A stretch of 64,000 nt of DNA from Aerobium sp039839275 (GTDB lineage Bacteria; Pseudomonadota; Alphaproteobacteria; Rhizobiales; Rhizobiaceae): positions 496,001 to 560,000 of the forward strand of contig NZ_JBDOQP010000001.1 of NCBI RefSeq assembly GCF_039839275.1. Direction: 5' to 3'. The stretch's first letter is position 1. Every line of letters starts with the position of its first letter. Shown here one piece after another: positions 23,301 to 33,087 of the stretch. The notes beneath the pieces are model-generated. The model was not told the DNA's origin. It made no database searches and saw only the letters and a list, made by a program, of their open reading frames with translations. The position numbers and the translations under genes are program-made.

Positions 23301-25373
23301 TCAGCGGCCTTCGCGATACCACATCGAGCCGAGCGCCATCAGGAGCAGGGCGAGCCCAAAGAAGCCTGCGAACAGCGGCAGGCGGCTTACCGAGCGCAAT
23401 ACGCTGTCGCCGGTCGTCCTCAAGCCCACCCAATCACGGCCTGACGCTTCGCCCGATGCGCGCACTGGTACGATGTTTGGCAGGCTGAGCCCGCCCGTCA
23501 TCGTTTCCTCGATCCGGCGGATGCTGCCGTCGCTGGCCTCGGCGAGAGGAGCGAGGACGTCCGTCGTTGAGACGGTGTCCTGGAACTCGGGCGCGTTCAA
23601 CGGCCCGACATGGGCCAATGCCGTCAAATCGCCATTGCCGATCTGGTAGAGGCCGATTTCGTCGGTCTCGACGCTACCGGTGAACAGTCCCGGCGAATCG
23701 GATGTCAGCGTCACGTCCAACGATTGGCCGGACGGCGAGATGACGGTGGCCGGGCCCGGATCGTCGCTCATCGTCTGACGCGTGATCTCAAGCGTCATTC
23801 CGCGCCCGGACGCCGTCAGGCGCTCTTCTTCCAGCTCCGGCTCCTTCATCAGCCAGTGCGCCATGCGCCGATAAAGCGACACATGTGGCCCACCGCCTTC
23901 GAAGCCACGCGCCCACAGCCAGCCCTGGTCGGACAAGAGCATGCCGACACGGCCTTCACCCCGGCGGTTGAGAACCAGCAGCGGCCTGTCGCCGGCGCCA
24001 TTCATCACCACTTCGCCCTCCGGGTTCTGTATGTTGATGAGGCGGAACCAGCGGCTCCACTGCGGCGGCTCGGCTGCAGAGCCCTCCAGGCCCCGGGTGA
24101 CAGGATGGCGCTCGCCGGTTTCCGTCAGGCGTGGATGGAAGCCTTCCTCGACGACTTCGCCCGTCGGCATCGCCGGAAGGGCGGACATGAGCGGCGTTCG
24201 CGCGATCGACTGCGGGCCTGCATATTCAGGGCCGGCGGCGATCAGCAGCGCACCGCCATTTTCCACATATTCGGCGATGTAGTCGTAATACAGCACCGGC
24301 AGCACGTCGCGGTGCTGGTAGCGATCGAAGATGATCATGTCGAAATCGTTGATCCGCTCGACGAACAGCTCGCGCGTCGGGAAGGCGATGAGCGACAACT
24401 CGTTGATTGGGGTGCCATCCTGCTTCTCCGGCGGACGCAGGATGGTGAAGTGGATCAGGTCCACCGAGGCGTCCGACTTGAGCAGGTTGCGCCAGGTCCG
24501 TTCGCCAGCATGCGGCTCGCCGGAGACAAGCAGCACGCGCAGGTTTTCGCGGATGCCGTCGATCATCGCGATGGTGCGATTGTTGGTTTCGGTCAGTTCG
24601 CCCTCGGCGGTGTCTATGGCGAGCTCGACGATATTCTTGCCGGCGTTGGGAATCACCAGTTCGAGCGGCGTCTCCTCGCCGACGACCGCCTGCTCGACGG
24701 AGACCTGCTCGCCATTGACCAGCACGCGTACAGAGACAGGCCCGGTGGCGTCATTTGTCGCGATCACGCGATAGGTCAGGTCGATCGGGCGACCTACGAT
24801 GCCGAAGCGCGGTGCGCGCTCAAAACGGATGCGGCGGTCGAACTCGTCCTCGTCGCCGGTGACCAGCACGTGCAAGGGCGCTCCGAGCGCGTCCGCCTGC
24901 GCCGGTGCGTCGTGTACCTGCCCGTCGGTGACCATGATCGCTCCCGCCACGCGCGACGGTGGAACATCCCGCAACGCGCCGTCCAGCGCGCCGAAGAGCC
25001 GTGTTTCCGTGCGGTCGTCGGCGGCGTCGGCGCGACCTGCCTCCACGACGCGGACGTCGAACTGGGAGAAGCGTCCAAGACGGGCCTGGAGCTCGGCGAC
25101 AGCGCGGTCCGTCGTGTCGGTCCGGTCGCCGATATCCTGGCTCTGACTGCGGTCCACCACAAGCGCGACGACCGATTGCAGTGGCTCACGCTGTTCGTCG
25201 AGCAGCACCGGGTTCAGCAGGGCAATAGCCAGTGCCGCGAACGCGCCGATCCGCAACAGGCTGCCGCGCTGGCCGAGAAACAGACCGGCAAGCACAAGCA
25301 GGCCGACCGGCACGAGGATCACGCCGATCCAAACCCAGGACAGCAGCGGTTCGATGGAGAGCGACCAGTTCAT
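23301..25373 (-). CDS. Large inner-membrane protein of the MoxR/DUF58 operon, amidotransferase-like periplasmic part
   Basis: 690 residues. Two membrane spans near residues 10-58 and one near the C-terminus (PLFAGFFGLALLLMALGSMW). The part between resembles a von Willebrand-like segment (VVALVVDRSQSQDI) followed by a class-I glutamine-amidotransferase-like fold (RVLLVSGEPHAGERTWRNLL, GGALLIAAGPEYAGP), as in related proteins of this operon type. It is the last of four genes transcribed together, directly after the DUF4159 gene. Probably a partner of the MoxR chaperone in envelope stress or maturation; this is inference from context. Confidence 0.8.
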   Translation of the reverse strand: MNWSLSIEPLLSWVWIGVILVPVGLLVLAGLFLGQRGSLLRIGAFAALAIALLNPVLLDEQREPLQSVVALVVDRSQSQDIGDRTDTTDRAVAELQARLGRFSQFDVRVVEAGRADAADDRTETRLFGALDGALRDVPPSRVAGAIMVTDGQVHDAPAQADALGAPLHVLVTGDEDEFDRRIRFERAPRFGIVGRPIDLTYRVIATNDATGPVSVRVLVNGEQVSVEQAVVGEETPLELVIPNAGKNIVELAIDTAEGELTETNNRTIAMIDGIRENLRVLLVSGEPHAGERTWRNLLKSDASVDLIHFTILRPPEKQDGTPINELSLIAFPTRELFVERINDFDMIIFDRYQHRDVLPVLYYDYIAEYVENGGALLIAAGPEYAGPQSIARTPLMSALPAMPTGEVVEEGFHPRLTETGERHPVTRGLEGSAAEPPQWSRWFRLINIQNPEGEVVMNGAGDRPLLVLNRRGEGRVGMLLSDQGWLWARGFEGGGPHVSLYRRMAHWLMKEPELEEERLTASGRGMTLEITRQTMSDDPGPATVISPSGQSLDVTLTSDSPGLFTGSVETDEIGLYQIGNGDLTALAHVGPLNAPEFQDTVSTTDVLAPLAEASDGSIRRIEETMTGGLSLPNIVPVRASGEASGRDWVGLRTTGDSVLRSVSRLPLFAGFFGLALLLMALGSMWYREGR

Positions 25374-28199
25374 CTACTGTCCCAGCCGTTCGAGGAGCGC
25401 AGGCACGTGCACCTGGTCCGATTTGTAATTGCCGGTCAGCATGTACATCATGATGTTGACGCCGGCGCGATAGGCGTAAATGCGCTGCATCGGGTCCGCC
25501 GGCACGGTTGGAAACATCGGCGCGCCCGACCCGTCCAGGGCCCAGGCGCCGGCCATGTCGTTGGCCGTGATCATGATCGGCGAGACGCCGTCGCCGCTGC
25601 GCACGGGGCGGTTGTCGGGGTTGGCGGCATTCAGCGAAGCCTCGACCCACAACGGGCTTCCCGAATAGCGCCCCGGGAAATCCGGCATGATGAAGAATGT
25701 CTTCGTCAGAACGTGATCCTGCGGCACCGGTTCGAGCGGCGGCACGTTCATCGTAGACAGGATTTCGCGCAGCCGGCGGGTAGCGGGACTGGCGGAGTTG
25801 GCATCGAACCCCGTCGAATACTGGTCCCGCGTGTCGAACAGCACGGTGCCACCCTGCTGCATGTAGGCGTCGATACGTGCGAGAGCCGCTTCCGACGGCA
25901 TCGGTGCGGTATCATCAATCGGCCAGTAGATCAGCGGATAAAAAGCCAGTTCGTCCGCCTCGATGTCGACGCCGGCCGGATCGCCCGGCTCCAAAGCCGT
26001 CTTGTCGATCAGGTAGCGCGAGAGGCCCTGCAGCCCAGCCCGGCTGACGGCATCGATCGAGCTGTTGCCCGTCAGGACATAGGCGATGCGGGTCTCGGAG
26101 ATCGCGGCAATGGCGGCGGCGTCATCGGTTTGAATATCCTGCGCATCGGCCTGCGTGGGCAGGACCAGCGCCGCTGCAACGGCGATTGCACCCAGCGCGC
26201 CGGCGGCCGTCGAGCGTCTTGCCCCGCCGCGGCGGGCAAACAGACCGCCCATCCAGAAGACGACGAGTGTATCGAGCACCATCAATGCCAGTGCCGCTGC
26301 GATCAGCGGTCCCTTGAGGTCGATGGCCTCGTCGAACGCATAGCTGGCGCGGCTGACCGGCACGGTTGTCTCGGGCTGTACGATTGGCGCCAGCGTTGCG
26401 TCGCGCGGCAGGAGATTGTGCGCCACGACACCTTCCTCCGTACCGTAGAAGCCTGGAGGGTTCTCGATCGTCACGGCCGGTTCGCCGCCCGCGATGGTCA
26501 ATGGCCGCGCGTCGGGACCGGGCGGGACCAGCCGACCATCGGCGGAAATCATCTGGAACGGCGCTAGCGAACCTGCGGCAGCCCCCTCGCTGCCGGGCTC
26601 GGCCGCACCCTGGTTGCGCGAAAGCTGGACGATGCGCCGCAGCATTTCGACGAACGAGCCGGAGATCGGCAGGCTCGACCACGTCGCTTCCGGCGTGACA
26701 TGGAAAAGCACGAGCGTGCCGTCGCCGCGCGGAGCGCCCGTGACCAGTGGCGTGCCGTCGGCAAGGCTGGCCCAGGTGCGTTCCATGATGTCGGACGTCG
26801 GCTCGGCGAGAACCTGGCGCGAGACGGTCACTTCGGTGGGTGCGGCAAGGTCCGCGAACGGGCCGTTCGGCGGAAACTCCGCGACGGGTTGCGGCTCCGT
26901 CCATGACAAGGTGCCTCCAAGCGCGCGCTCTCCGATGCGCAGGCGAACCGGAAGCAACTCCTCGTCATTTCCGGCAGCCGCGAGCCGCGAGCCGGCGAAC
27001 CGAACCAGCGTGCCGCCGGCATTCATCCACTCGATCAGGTCTTCGCGGGCTGTATCTGGCAGCGCACCGACATCGGCCATGACGATCATCGCCGGATTCT
27101 GCTCCAGCATCTGCGGGATCGCCTCTGCGAGGTCGGGGCTCGACGCCTCCACGATATCGGAGAATGGCTCGAGCGCTCTCCGGATATAATACAGTGGCGA
27201 CAGCAGCGGCTGCGCCTGGTCGGCCTCTGCCTGGGAAATCAGCCCGACCCTGCGCCGCCTCGAATTCTCGTCGAGAACCCGCATCGCAGCAGCCTGGTTT
27301 TGGCCGTCGATGACGATGGAGACGAAGTCATTGCGCAGTTCGAACGGCACCTGGAACGCACCCTCGGCTTCGGTCTCGCCGGCGCCGAAGGAAAGCGTGG
27401 TCTCACCGATGCGCCGGCCGCGATCGTCGAATGCTGCCGCAGTCGCCTGGCGGGGCAGCGCATCTGAAGATGATCGAACAGCAGAAAATGAGAATGCGTC
27501 GGCGCGGTTTTCCGTGTCGCGGATGCCGATCAGCGACATTTGCTGCGGCTCTATCCAGACGAGCCCGGAGAGATCGTCGGACAGGAGCTGTGCAAAAGCC
27601 GCCTCGTCGCCATCCGCTGCGAGGCCGTCCGTCAAGACGGCAACGCTGGCGCCGGGCACGACCTGAAGCGCGTCCGCGACACGGGCGAAGATTGTCGGCC
27701 GGTCGCTCGGCACGGGACGCGGCTCTGCCGCTGCCAAGCGTTCACGGGCAGCCGCACCGTCGAACGGGCCGATCTCGGCATTTGGCGGCTCGGCCGTGAA
27801 GGCGAGAACCACCGGCTGTCCGGCGCTGCCTGCATCCTCGATCAGCCGCTCGGCGGTCGCCACCCGCAGGTCCCAGTCAGGGGCCGTCGCCCAGCCATTG
27901 TCGACGACGATGGCCACCGCATTGCCGCTTGCCGGCGTCGCCTCGCGCTGGTTGAGCACGGGTTCGGCCAGCGCGAAGATGATCAGGGCCGCCATCAGCA
28001 GGCGCAGCAAGGTCAGCCACCATGGACTCTGATGCGGCGTTTCTTCCTTCTTGAGCACGCGGGCAAGGATGCGCAGTGGCGGGAACACTTCTTCCTGGGG
28101 ACGCGGCGGCGTAAGCCGCAGCAGCCACCAGATCAGCGGCAGCGCGAGCAGGCCCATCAGGACCGCCGGCACGCCGAAGGAGAGGGGAAGCCAACCCAT
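25374..28199 (-). CDS. DUF4159 protein with N-terminal BatA (aerotolerance-type) membrane domain
   Basis: 941 residues. The N-terminal domain has two spans, VPAVLMGLLALPLIWWLLRL and LLRLLMAALIIFALAEPVLN, as in BatA/aerotolerance proteins. Two more spans lie near residues 630 and 670. The C-terminal about 220 residues form DUF4159 (TRIAYVLTGNSSIDAVSRAG, FYPLIYWPIDD, QQGGTVLFDTRDQ). The start at 28199 shares one base with the upstream stop (TGATG), and GGGAGC lies before it. It belongs to a MoxR-DUF58-DUF4159 operon. The function is not established; a role in envelope quality control is inferred. Confidence 0.9.
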   Translation of the reverse strand: MGWLPLSFGVPAVLMGLLALPLIWWLLRLTPPRPQEEVFPPLRILARVLKKEETPHQSPWWLTLLRLLMAALIIFALAEPVLNQREATPASGNAVAIVVDNGWATAPDWDLRVATAERLIEDAGSAGQPVVLAFTAEPPNAEIGPFDGAAARERLAAAEPRPVPSDRPTIFARVADALQVVPGASVAVLTDGLAADGDEAAFAQLLSDDLSGLVWIEPQQMSLIGIRDTENRADAFSFSAVRSSSDALPRQATAAAFDDRGRRIGETTLSFGAGETEAEGAFQVPFELRNDFVSIVIDGQNQAAAMRVLDENSRRRRVGLISQAEADQAQPLLSPLYYIRRALEPFSDIVEASSPDLAEAIPQMLEQNPAMIVMADVGALPDTAREDLIEWMNAGGTLVRFAGSRLAAAGNDEELLPVRLRIGERALGGTLSWTEPQPVAEFPPNGPFADLAAPTEVTVSRQVLAEPTSDIMERTWASLADGTPLVTGAPRGDGTLVLFHVTPEATWSSLPISGSFVEMLRRIVQLSRNQGAAEPGSEGAAAGSLAPFQMISADGRLVPPGPDARPLTIAGGEPAVTIENPPGFYGTEEGVVAHNLLPRDATLAPIVQPETTVPVSRASYAFDEAIDLKGPLIAAALALMVLDTLVVFWMGGLFARRGGARRSTAAGALGAIAVAAALVLPTQADAQDIQTDDAAAIAAISETRIAYVLTGNSSIDAVSRAGLQGLSRYLIDKTALEPGDPAGVDIEADELAFYPLIYWPIDDTAPMPSEAALARIDAYMQQGGTVLFDTRDQYSTGFDANSASPATRRLREILSTMNVPPLEPVPQDHVLTKTFFIMPDFPGRYSGSPLWVEASLNAANPDNRPVRSGDGVSPIMITANDMAGAWALDGSGAPMFPTVPADPMQRIYAYRAGVNIMMYMLTGNYKSDQVHVPALLERLGQ

Positions 28200-29107
28200 C
28201 AACGCGCTCCCTGTCCGACTTCCGCGCTCAGGGCGGTATGAACACGCACCAGTGCGTCGGAGGCGAGCCTGTCCGTGTGGTTCACCGTGTAGCTCCAGCC
28301 GAGCTTTCGGCACCACGCGGCAAGCTCGGCTCGCCGGGCATCATAGAGCAGACGATAATCCTCGGTGAGGCTTTCGGCACGGCCGGCCGTCAGTTTTTGC
28401 CCGGTTTCGGGATCGCGGAATTCCGTGCGGCCGCTATAGGGAAACGTTTCTTCGGCGGGGTCGGCAATTTCTATCAAGTGCGCACGAACGCCGCGCTGCG
28501 CCAGCGGATCGAGCCATTGCTGGGTCTCCTCCACGGGATCGAGAAAATCGCCGGCGAGGATAATGTCGCTGAAGCGCCTGAGAGGCAGCAGATCGGGCCG
28601 GGCGGGCAGGTCGGCGGCATGGAGGAGACGTGCGGCGAGCCTTTCGGCGCCGTTGCGCGCGGCGAACGGGTCCGTGAGGCCTGGCCAGGCAATACGTTCG
28701 CCGCCGCGCGACAGCAACTCGGCCAGCGCGAGGATCAGCACGAGTGCGCGCGATTCCTTGGACACGGTCGCGCCCTGCGACTTGAAGAGCATGGAAGGCG
28801 AAGGGTCCGCCCACAGCCAAACGGTGTGGGCGGCTTCCCATTCCTTGTCGCGCACGTAAATATGGTCGTCGCGGGCGGAGCGCCGCCAGTCGATGCTCGC
28901 CATGCTCTCGCCCTCGACATAGGGGCGGAACTGCCAGAAATTCTCGCCGATGCCGCGCCTGCGGCGACCGTGCCAGCCGGCAATGACCGTATTGACGACG
29001 CGACGTGCCTCGACCAGCAGGTCCGGCACCAGCGACGCTCGCTGGCGCGCACGGGCAAGCGCATCACGGGGGACGACGGGGCCGGCCGCCTCGCCGATAC
29101 GGGCCAT
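28199..29107 (-). CDS. DUF58 domain protein (VWA-like)
   Basis: 302 residues, no signal peptide. DUF58 core visible: RRRGIGENFWQFRPYVEGES, then IDWRRSARDDHIYVRDKEW, then a MIDAS-like D-x-S-x-S in WADPSPSM. The family partners with MoxR ATPases, which are thought to insert metal cofactors or remodel proteins. It overlaps the MoxR stop and the DUF4159 start by single bases, indicating one operon. Confidence 0.92.
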   Translation of the reverse strand: MARIGEAAGPVVPRDALARARQRASLVPDLLVEARRVVNTVIAGWHGRRRRGIGENFWQFRPYVEGESMASIDWRRSARDDHIYVRDKEWEAAHTVWLWADPSPSMLFKSQGATVSKESRALVLILALAELLSRGGERIAWPGLTDPFAARNGAERLAARLLHAADLPARPDLLPLRRFSDIILAGDFLDPVEETQQWLDPLAQRGVRAHLIEIADPAEETFPYSGRTEFRDPETGQKLTAGRAESLTEDYRLLYDARRAELAAWCRKLGWSYTVNHTDRLASDALVRVHTALSAEVGQGAR

Positions 29108-30126
29108 CAGCCGGCTGCTTTCACCAGTTGGGCGATCACGTCGCGAACGCTCATGCCCTCGGCGCGCGCCGCGAAAGTCAGCGCCATGCGGTGCTGAAGG
29201 ACCGGCTCGGCCAGCGCGCGCACGTCATCAACGGAAGGTGCGAGCCTGCCATCGTAAAGCGCGCGGGCGCGGGCGCACAAGGTGAGCGCCTGGCTGGCGC
29301 GAGGGCCGGGCCCCCAGGAAACGTGCTTGTCGGTCTCCGCATTGCCCTGCCCAGGACGGGCTGACCGCACCAGCGCCAGGATTGATTCGACGACGCTCTC
29401 CGGTACCGGCATGCGGCGGATCAGCATCTGGATTTCTTTCAGGCGCTCGGCGGACAGGACCTCCTGCGGCTTCGCGTCTGAAAGGCCGGTCGTTTCCAGC
29501 AGAATGCGGCGTTCGGCGTCGAGTTCGGGGTACAGGATGTCTACCTGCATCAGGAAACGGTCGAGCTGTGCTTCCGGCAGCGGATAGGTGCCTTCCTGTT
29601 CCAGCGGGTTCTGTGTCGCCAGAACATGGAACGGCGAAGGCAGGTCGTGACGTTGGCCGGCGACCGTGACGTGATATTCCTGCATCGACTGCAACAGCGC
29701 CGACTGTGTGCGCGGGCTCGCGCGGTTGATTTCGTCGGCCATCAGCAACTGCGCAAAGATCGGGCCCCGGATGAACCTGAACGAGCGCCGTCCCGACTCG
29801 TCCTGTTCCATCACCTCGGAACCGAGAATGTCGGAGGGCATCAGGTCGGGTGTGAATTGGATGCGCCGGCCATCAAGGCCAAGCACCACGCCGAGCGTTT
29901 CGACCAGCTTGGTCTTGGCCAGTCCGGGAACGCCGACCAGCAAGGCATGACCGCCTGCCAGCAGCGCGACGAGCGTGCGCTCGACGACGCTTTCCTGCCC
30001 GAAAATGACCTTGCCGACCGCTTCGCGCACCCTGCCGATGTCGGCGAGCGCCTTTTCGGCTTCGGCGATCATCTGGCTTTCGCTAAGGGCGTGTTCCTTG
30101 AGTGTGACACCGGTCGTAGCATTCAT
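29107..30126 (-). CDS. MoxR-family AAA+ ATPase
   Basis: 339 residues. Walker A GVPGLAKT (65-72, K71), Walker B LLMADEIN, sensor ATQNPLEQEGTYPLPEAQLD, all typical of MoxR. MoxR proteins act as chaperones for cofactor insertion or complex maturation together with DUF58/VWA partners. The start at 30126 gives a normal N-terminus; a longer frame to 30201 has no family support. First gene of the four-gene leftward operon; divergent promoter region at 30127-30288. Confidence 0.93.
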   Translation of the reverse strand: MNATTGVTLKEHALSESQMIAEAEKALADIGRVREAVGKVIFGQESVVERTLVALLAGGHALLVGVPGLAKTKLVETLGVVLGLDGRRIQFTPDLMPSDILGSEVMEQDESGRRSFRFIRGPIFAQLLMADEINRASPRTQSALLQSMQEYHVTVAGQRHDLPSPFHVLATQNPLEQEGTYPLPEAQLDRFLMQVDILYPELDAERRILLETTGLSDAKPQEVLSAERLKEIQMLIRRMPVPESVVESILALVRSARPGQGNAETDKHVSWGPGPRASQALTLCARARALYDGRLAPSVDDVRALAEPVLQHRMALTFAARAEGMSVRDVIAQLVKAAG

Positions 30127-30288
30127 GCGAGCATCCAGGTCCTTCGAGTTTCTCTGAGGCCAGCGTCGATCCAGGAGGTCTACGCCTTGCTTCCGCGCCA
30201 CGATTCGTCACCTTTCGGGTACGTGTTCATTCAACTTAAAACACTCAACAAGGCTGACAAGCGGAGCAACAGTGACTATTTCGTGACG

Positions 30289-30918
30289 ATGACGATGCAC
30301 ACAGGAAATGACGAACAAGGCCTGAGCAAGGCCACGGACACGGCCGGACTGGAAGCGCTGGTCTCGCGCGCCGCCAGGGCGGGCAAGGGGCCGCCGCCGG
30401 TCGAACGCTGGAACCCGCCCTTCTGCGGCGATCTCGACATGGAGATCAAGCGCGACGGCACGTGGTTCTACCTCGGTACCCCCATCGGCCGCATGCCGCT
30501 GGTGCAGCTTTTTTCCAGCGTCCTTCGCAAGGATGAAGACGGAAACACCTATCTGGTCACGCCCGTCGAGAAGGTCGGGATCAGGGTCGAGGATGCGCCC
30601 TTCATCGCCGTCGAGGTGAACGCCTCGGGAAGCGGCCCCGATCAGGTGCTGACGTTTCGCACCAATGTGGGAGACGTAGTGGAGGCTGGTTCCGAGAATC
30701 CGATCCGCTTTGTCGACGAGGACGACACTGACGGGCTTAAGCCGTACCTGCTGGTCCGCGGGCGGCTCGAGGCGCTTGTGGCGCGGCCGGTTATGTACGA
30801 GCTGGCCGAGCTCGGAGAAGAGATCGACGTCGATGGCACAGCAATGTTCGCCATCCGCTCGAAGGGGACGACATTCCCGATCATGCCGATGGACAGGCTG
30901 AGGCGGTTGAGCGCATGA
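30289..30918 (+). CDS. DUF1285 domain protein
   Basis: 209 residues; the ATG two codons downstream is an alternative start. DUF1285 signature: PPVERWNPPFCGDLDMEIKR, then WFYLGTPIGRMPLVQLFSSV and YLVTPVEKVGIRVEDAPF. Function unknown. It overlaps the following NUDIX gene by 4 bases, so it is the first gene of a three-gene operon with CoA pyrophosphatase and CCA-adding enzyme, a set conserved in Rhizobiales as far as I know. Confidence 0.88.
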   Translation: MTMHTGNDEQGLSKATDTAGLEALVSRAARAGKGPPPVERWNPPFCGDLDMEIKRDGTWFYLGTPIGRMPLVQLFSSVLRKDEDGNTYLVTPVEKVGIRVEDAPFIAVEVNASGSGPDQVLTFRTNVGDVVEAGSENPIRFVDEDDTDGLKPYLLVRGRLEALVARPVMYELAELGEEIDVDGTAMFAIRSKGTTFPIMPMDRLRRLSA

Positions 30919-31553
30919 CCTTGGAAATGCCAGACGTGCGCCATTTCTCGGCCAACGATTTCCGTCTGCGTGCGCGCCACGAGCAGGCTCCGCACGCTGA
31001 CACCGACTATGGCGACCACAGTCTCAACCCCGACCTGCGCGACCTCATCCTGCAGCATACGCTGCGCGATGCCGCGGTGCTGATACCCGTCGTCGATCAC
31101 GGCGCGGAGGCAAGCGTCATCCTGACCAAGCGCACCGAGAAGCTGCGTTCCCATTCAGGGCAGATCGCTTTCCCCGGCGGGCGGATCGATCCGACCGACC
31201 CGACACCCGAGTTCGCAGCGATGCGCGAGGCGGAAGAGGAGATCGGCCTTTCGGCGGAATTCATCGAGGTGGTGGGGCGCATGCCCGACTACGTATCCGG
31301 CTCGGGTTTCCGCATTGCGCCGGTGCTGGCGGTGGTGACACCCGGCTTCATGCTGACGATCAACGAGGACGAGGTGGACGACGCGTTCGAAGTCCCGCTG
31401 TCGTTCCTCATGGATCCGCAGAACCACAACCGCGAGAGTCGCATCTGGCAGGACCGCGAACGGTTCTTCTATACGATGCCGTTTGGCGACCGCTACATCT
31501 GGGGCGTGACCGCCGGGATCATCCGGACCCTCTACGAAAGGCTTTATACGTGA
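30915..31553 (+). CDS. NUDIX hydrolase, CoA pyrophosphatase type
   Basis: 212 residues. It carries the CoA-specific motif LTKRTEKLRSHSGQIAFPGG upstream of and joined to the NUDIX box (GGRIDP then AAMREAEEEIGL). The box has the two-residue-plus insertion (DPTDPTP) also found in this subfamily. It cleaves coenzyme A to phosphopantetheine and adenosine 3',5'-bisphosphate. Start overlaps the DUF1285 stop, end overlaps the next GTG start. Confidence 0.93.
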   Translation: MTLEMPDVRHFSANDFRLRARHEQAPHADTDYGDHSLNPDLRDLILQHTLRDAAVLIPVVDHGAEASVILTKRTEKLRSHSGQIAFPGGRIDPTDPTPEFAAMREAEEEIGLSAEFIEVVGRMPDYVSGSGFRIAPVLAVVTPGFMLTINEDEVDDAFEVPLSFLMDPQNHNRESRIWQDRERFFYTMPFGDRYIWGVTAGIIRTLYERLYT

Positions 31554-32818
31554 GCAGCATATCGATCGCCGGCCGGGCCGAGTGGCTGAACGGCGAGGCG
31601 CTGCAGGCTCTGCTCGCCGCCCTGTCCGCCGACGGCGAAGAAGCGCGCATTGCCGGCGGTGCCGTGCGCAACGTGTTGCTGGACCAGCCGGTCACCGATA
31701 TCGACATCGCGACCACCACGTTGCCGGACGAGACCGAAAGGCGCGCCCAGGCGGCCGGATTCCGCACCGTGCCGACGGGCAAGGAACACGGCACGATCAC
31801 TGTCATCGCGGAAGGGCGACCCTTTGAGGTGACGACGCTTCGCGCGGATGTCGAGACCGATGGCCGCCATGCGCGCGTCGTCTTCGGGCGAGACTGGCAA
31901 CGCGACGCTGAACGGCGCGACTTCACCATCAATGCGCTTTATGCGTCCGCCAGTGGCGAGGTGATCGATCTCGTAGGAGGGCTTTCCGACATCGAGAACC
32001 GCAACCTGCGCTTCATCGGTGAAGCCGAGCAGCGCATTCGCGAGGATTATCTGCGGATCCTGCGCTTCTTCCGCTTCTTTGCCTGGTACGGCAAGGGGCG
32101 GCCGGATGCCGACGGCCTGCGGGCGTGTGCGCGACTCAAGGACGGGTTGGAGCGGCTATCGGCCGAGCGCGTCTGGGCCGAACTGAAGAAGCTCCTGGCC
32201 GCGCCAGATCCCTCGCGCTCACTGCTCTGGATGCGCCAGACCGGTGTGCTCACCGCCGTGCTGCCGGAAAGCGAGAAGTGGGGAATCGACGCCATACATG
32301 GCATCGTCGCGGCCGAACGGGATCTCGGGTGGGAGCCCGATGCGCTGCTGAGGCTCGAGGGCATCGTTCCGCCGGATAAGGAGCGAATCGAGGGCGCGGC
32401 AAAACGCCTTCGGCTGTCAAACACGGAAACGCTTCGCCTGACGGCATGGTCTTCCACGCCGCCTGTCGCCCACACGATGAGCGAGACTGCCTTCGCCAAG
32501 CTGGCCTATGAAAGCGATCGCCAGGGTCTTGAGGATCGATTGCGCCTGGCACTTGCCGCCGCGCGCGTCAAAGCTGCGCAGGAAGACGCCGCGCTGCTGG
32601 AGGCGGGCGGATATGCGCGCTTGCTGCGCTTCCTTGCAGCGTGGGAAAAGCCCGCATTCCCCATCAGCGGAAACGATCTTGTGGCACTGGGAGCGAAGCC
32701 TGGCAGGAGTCTCGGCCAGATGCTGGCCCAACTCGAGCAGGAGTGGATCGAAGGGGGGTTCAAACTCGAACGCGACGCGCTCTTGGAACGCGCCGCGGGT
32801 TTGATTGGTGGTCGCTGA
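31550..32818 (+). CDS. cca: CCA-adding/tRNA nucleotidyltransferase
   Basis: 422 residues, class II nucleotidyltransferase that adds or repairs the CCA end of tRNAs. Motifs: GGAVRN (36-41), the catalytic aspartates D50 and D52 in TDIDIAT, RRDFTINAL, and RILRFFRFFAW. It starts with GTG in a GTGA overlap with the upstream stop. The position in this operon and the length fit the alphaproteobacterial enzyme. The tRNA-Ser in this window already encodes CCA, so a repair role is likely for that one. Confidence 0.95.
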   Translation: MSSISIAGRAEWLNGEALQALLAALSADGEEARIAGGAVRNVLLDQPVTDIDIATTTLPDETERRAQAAGFRTVPTGKEHGTITVIAEGRPFEVTTLRADVETDGRHARVVFGRDWQRDAERRDFTINALYASASGEVIDLVGGLSDIENRNLRFIGEAEQRIREDYLRILRFFRFFAWYGKGRPDADGLRACARLKDGLERLSAERVWAELKKLLAAPDPSRSLLWMRQTGVLTAVLPESEKWGIDAIHGIVAAERDLGWEPDALLRLEGIVPPDKERIEGAAKRLRLSNTETLRLTAWSSTPPVAHTMSETAFAKLAYESDRQGLEDRLRLALAAARVKAAQEDAALLEAGGYARLLRFLAAWEKPAFPISGNDLVALGAKPGRSLGQMLAQLEQEWIEGGFKLERDALLERAAGLIGGR

Positions 32819-32821
32819 ATT

Positions 32822-33007
32822 CTAGGCGGCGTCGCGCTTGGTCTCGATGCGCGAACGAATGGCCTCGACCATTGATTCGCGGATCACGGTCTCACCATGG
32901 GTCTCGCGCATATGCTCGATCGCGCGCCTCATCACTTCGGCTTCTTCGGTATGTCTCGTATGCCAGTCACAGCCGGGGACGAGCGAGCCGCAATGAAATT
33001 CCTTCAT
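32822..33007 (-). CDS. DUF1059 small protein
   Basis: 61 residues. DUF1059 pattern: MKEFHCGSLVPGCDWHTRHT with two Cys and two His suited to bind a metal, then an alpha helix (EVMRRAIEHMRETHGET). Function unknown; the family is common in soil bacteria. Convergent with cca, only 3 bases apart. Confidence 0.85.
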   Translation of the reverse strand: MKEFHCGSLVPGCDWHTRHTEEAEVMRRAIEHMRETHGETVIRESMVEAIRSRIETKRDAA

Positions 33008-33087
33008 CGTTCTTCTCCTTCATGTCCGTCTGTTGGAGGACTGAAGAGTAACACGAAACGCCCGTCATCGGTTGCGGAAATGTTCGG

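Noticed and set aside
23610..26567. 985-residue open frame on the plus strand
   Set aside because: It lies opposite the membrane-protein and DUF4159 genes, is rich in Arg/His/Gln as expected for an antisense frame in GC-rich DNA, and has no recognisable domain.
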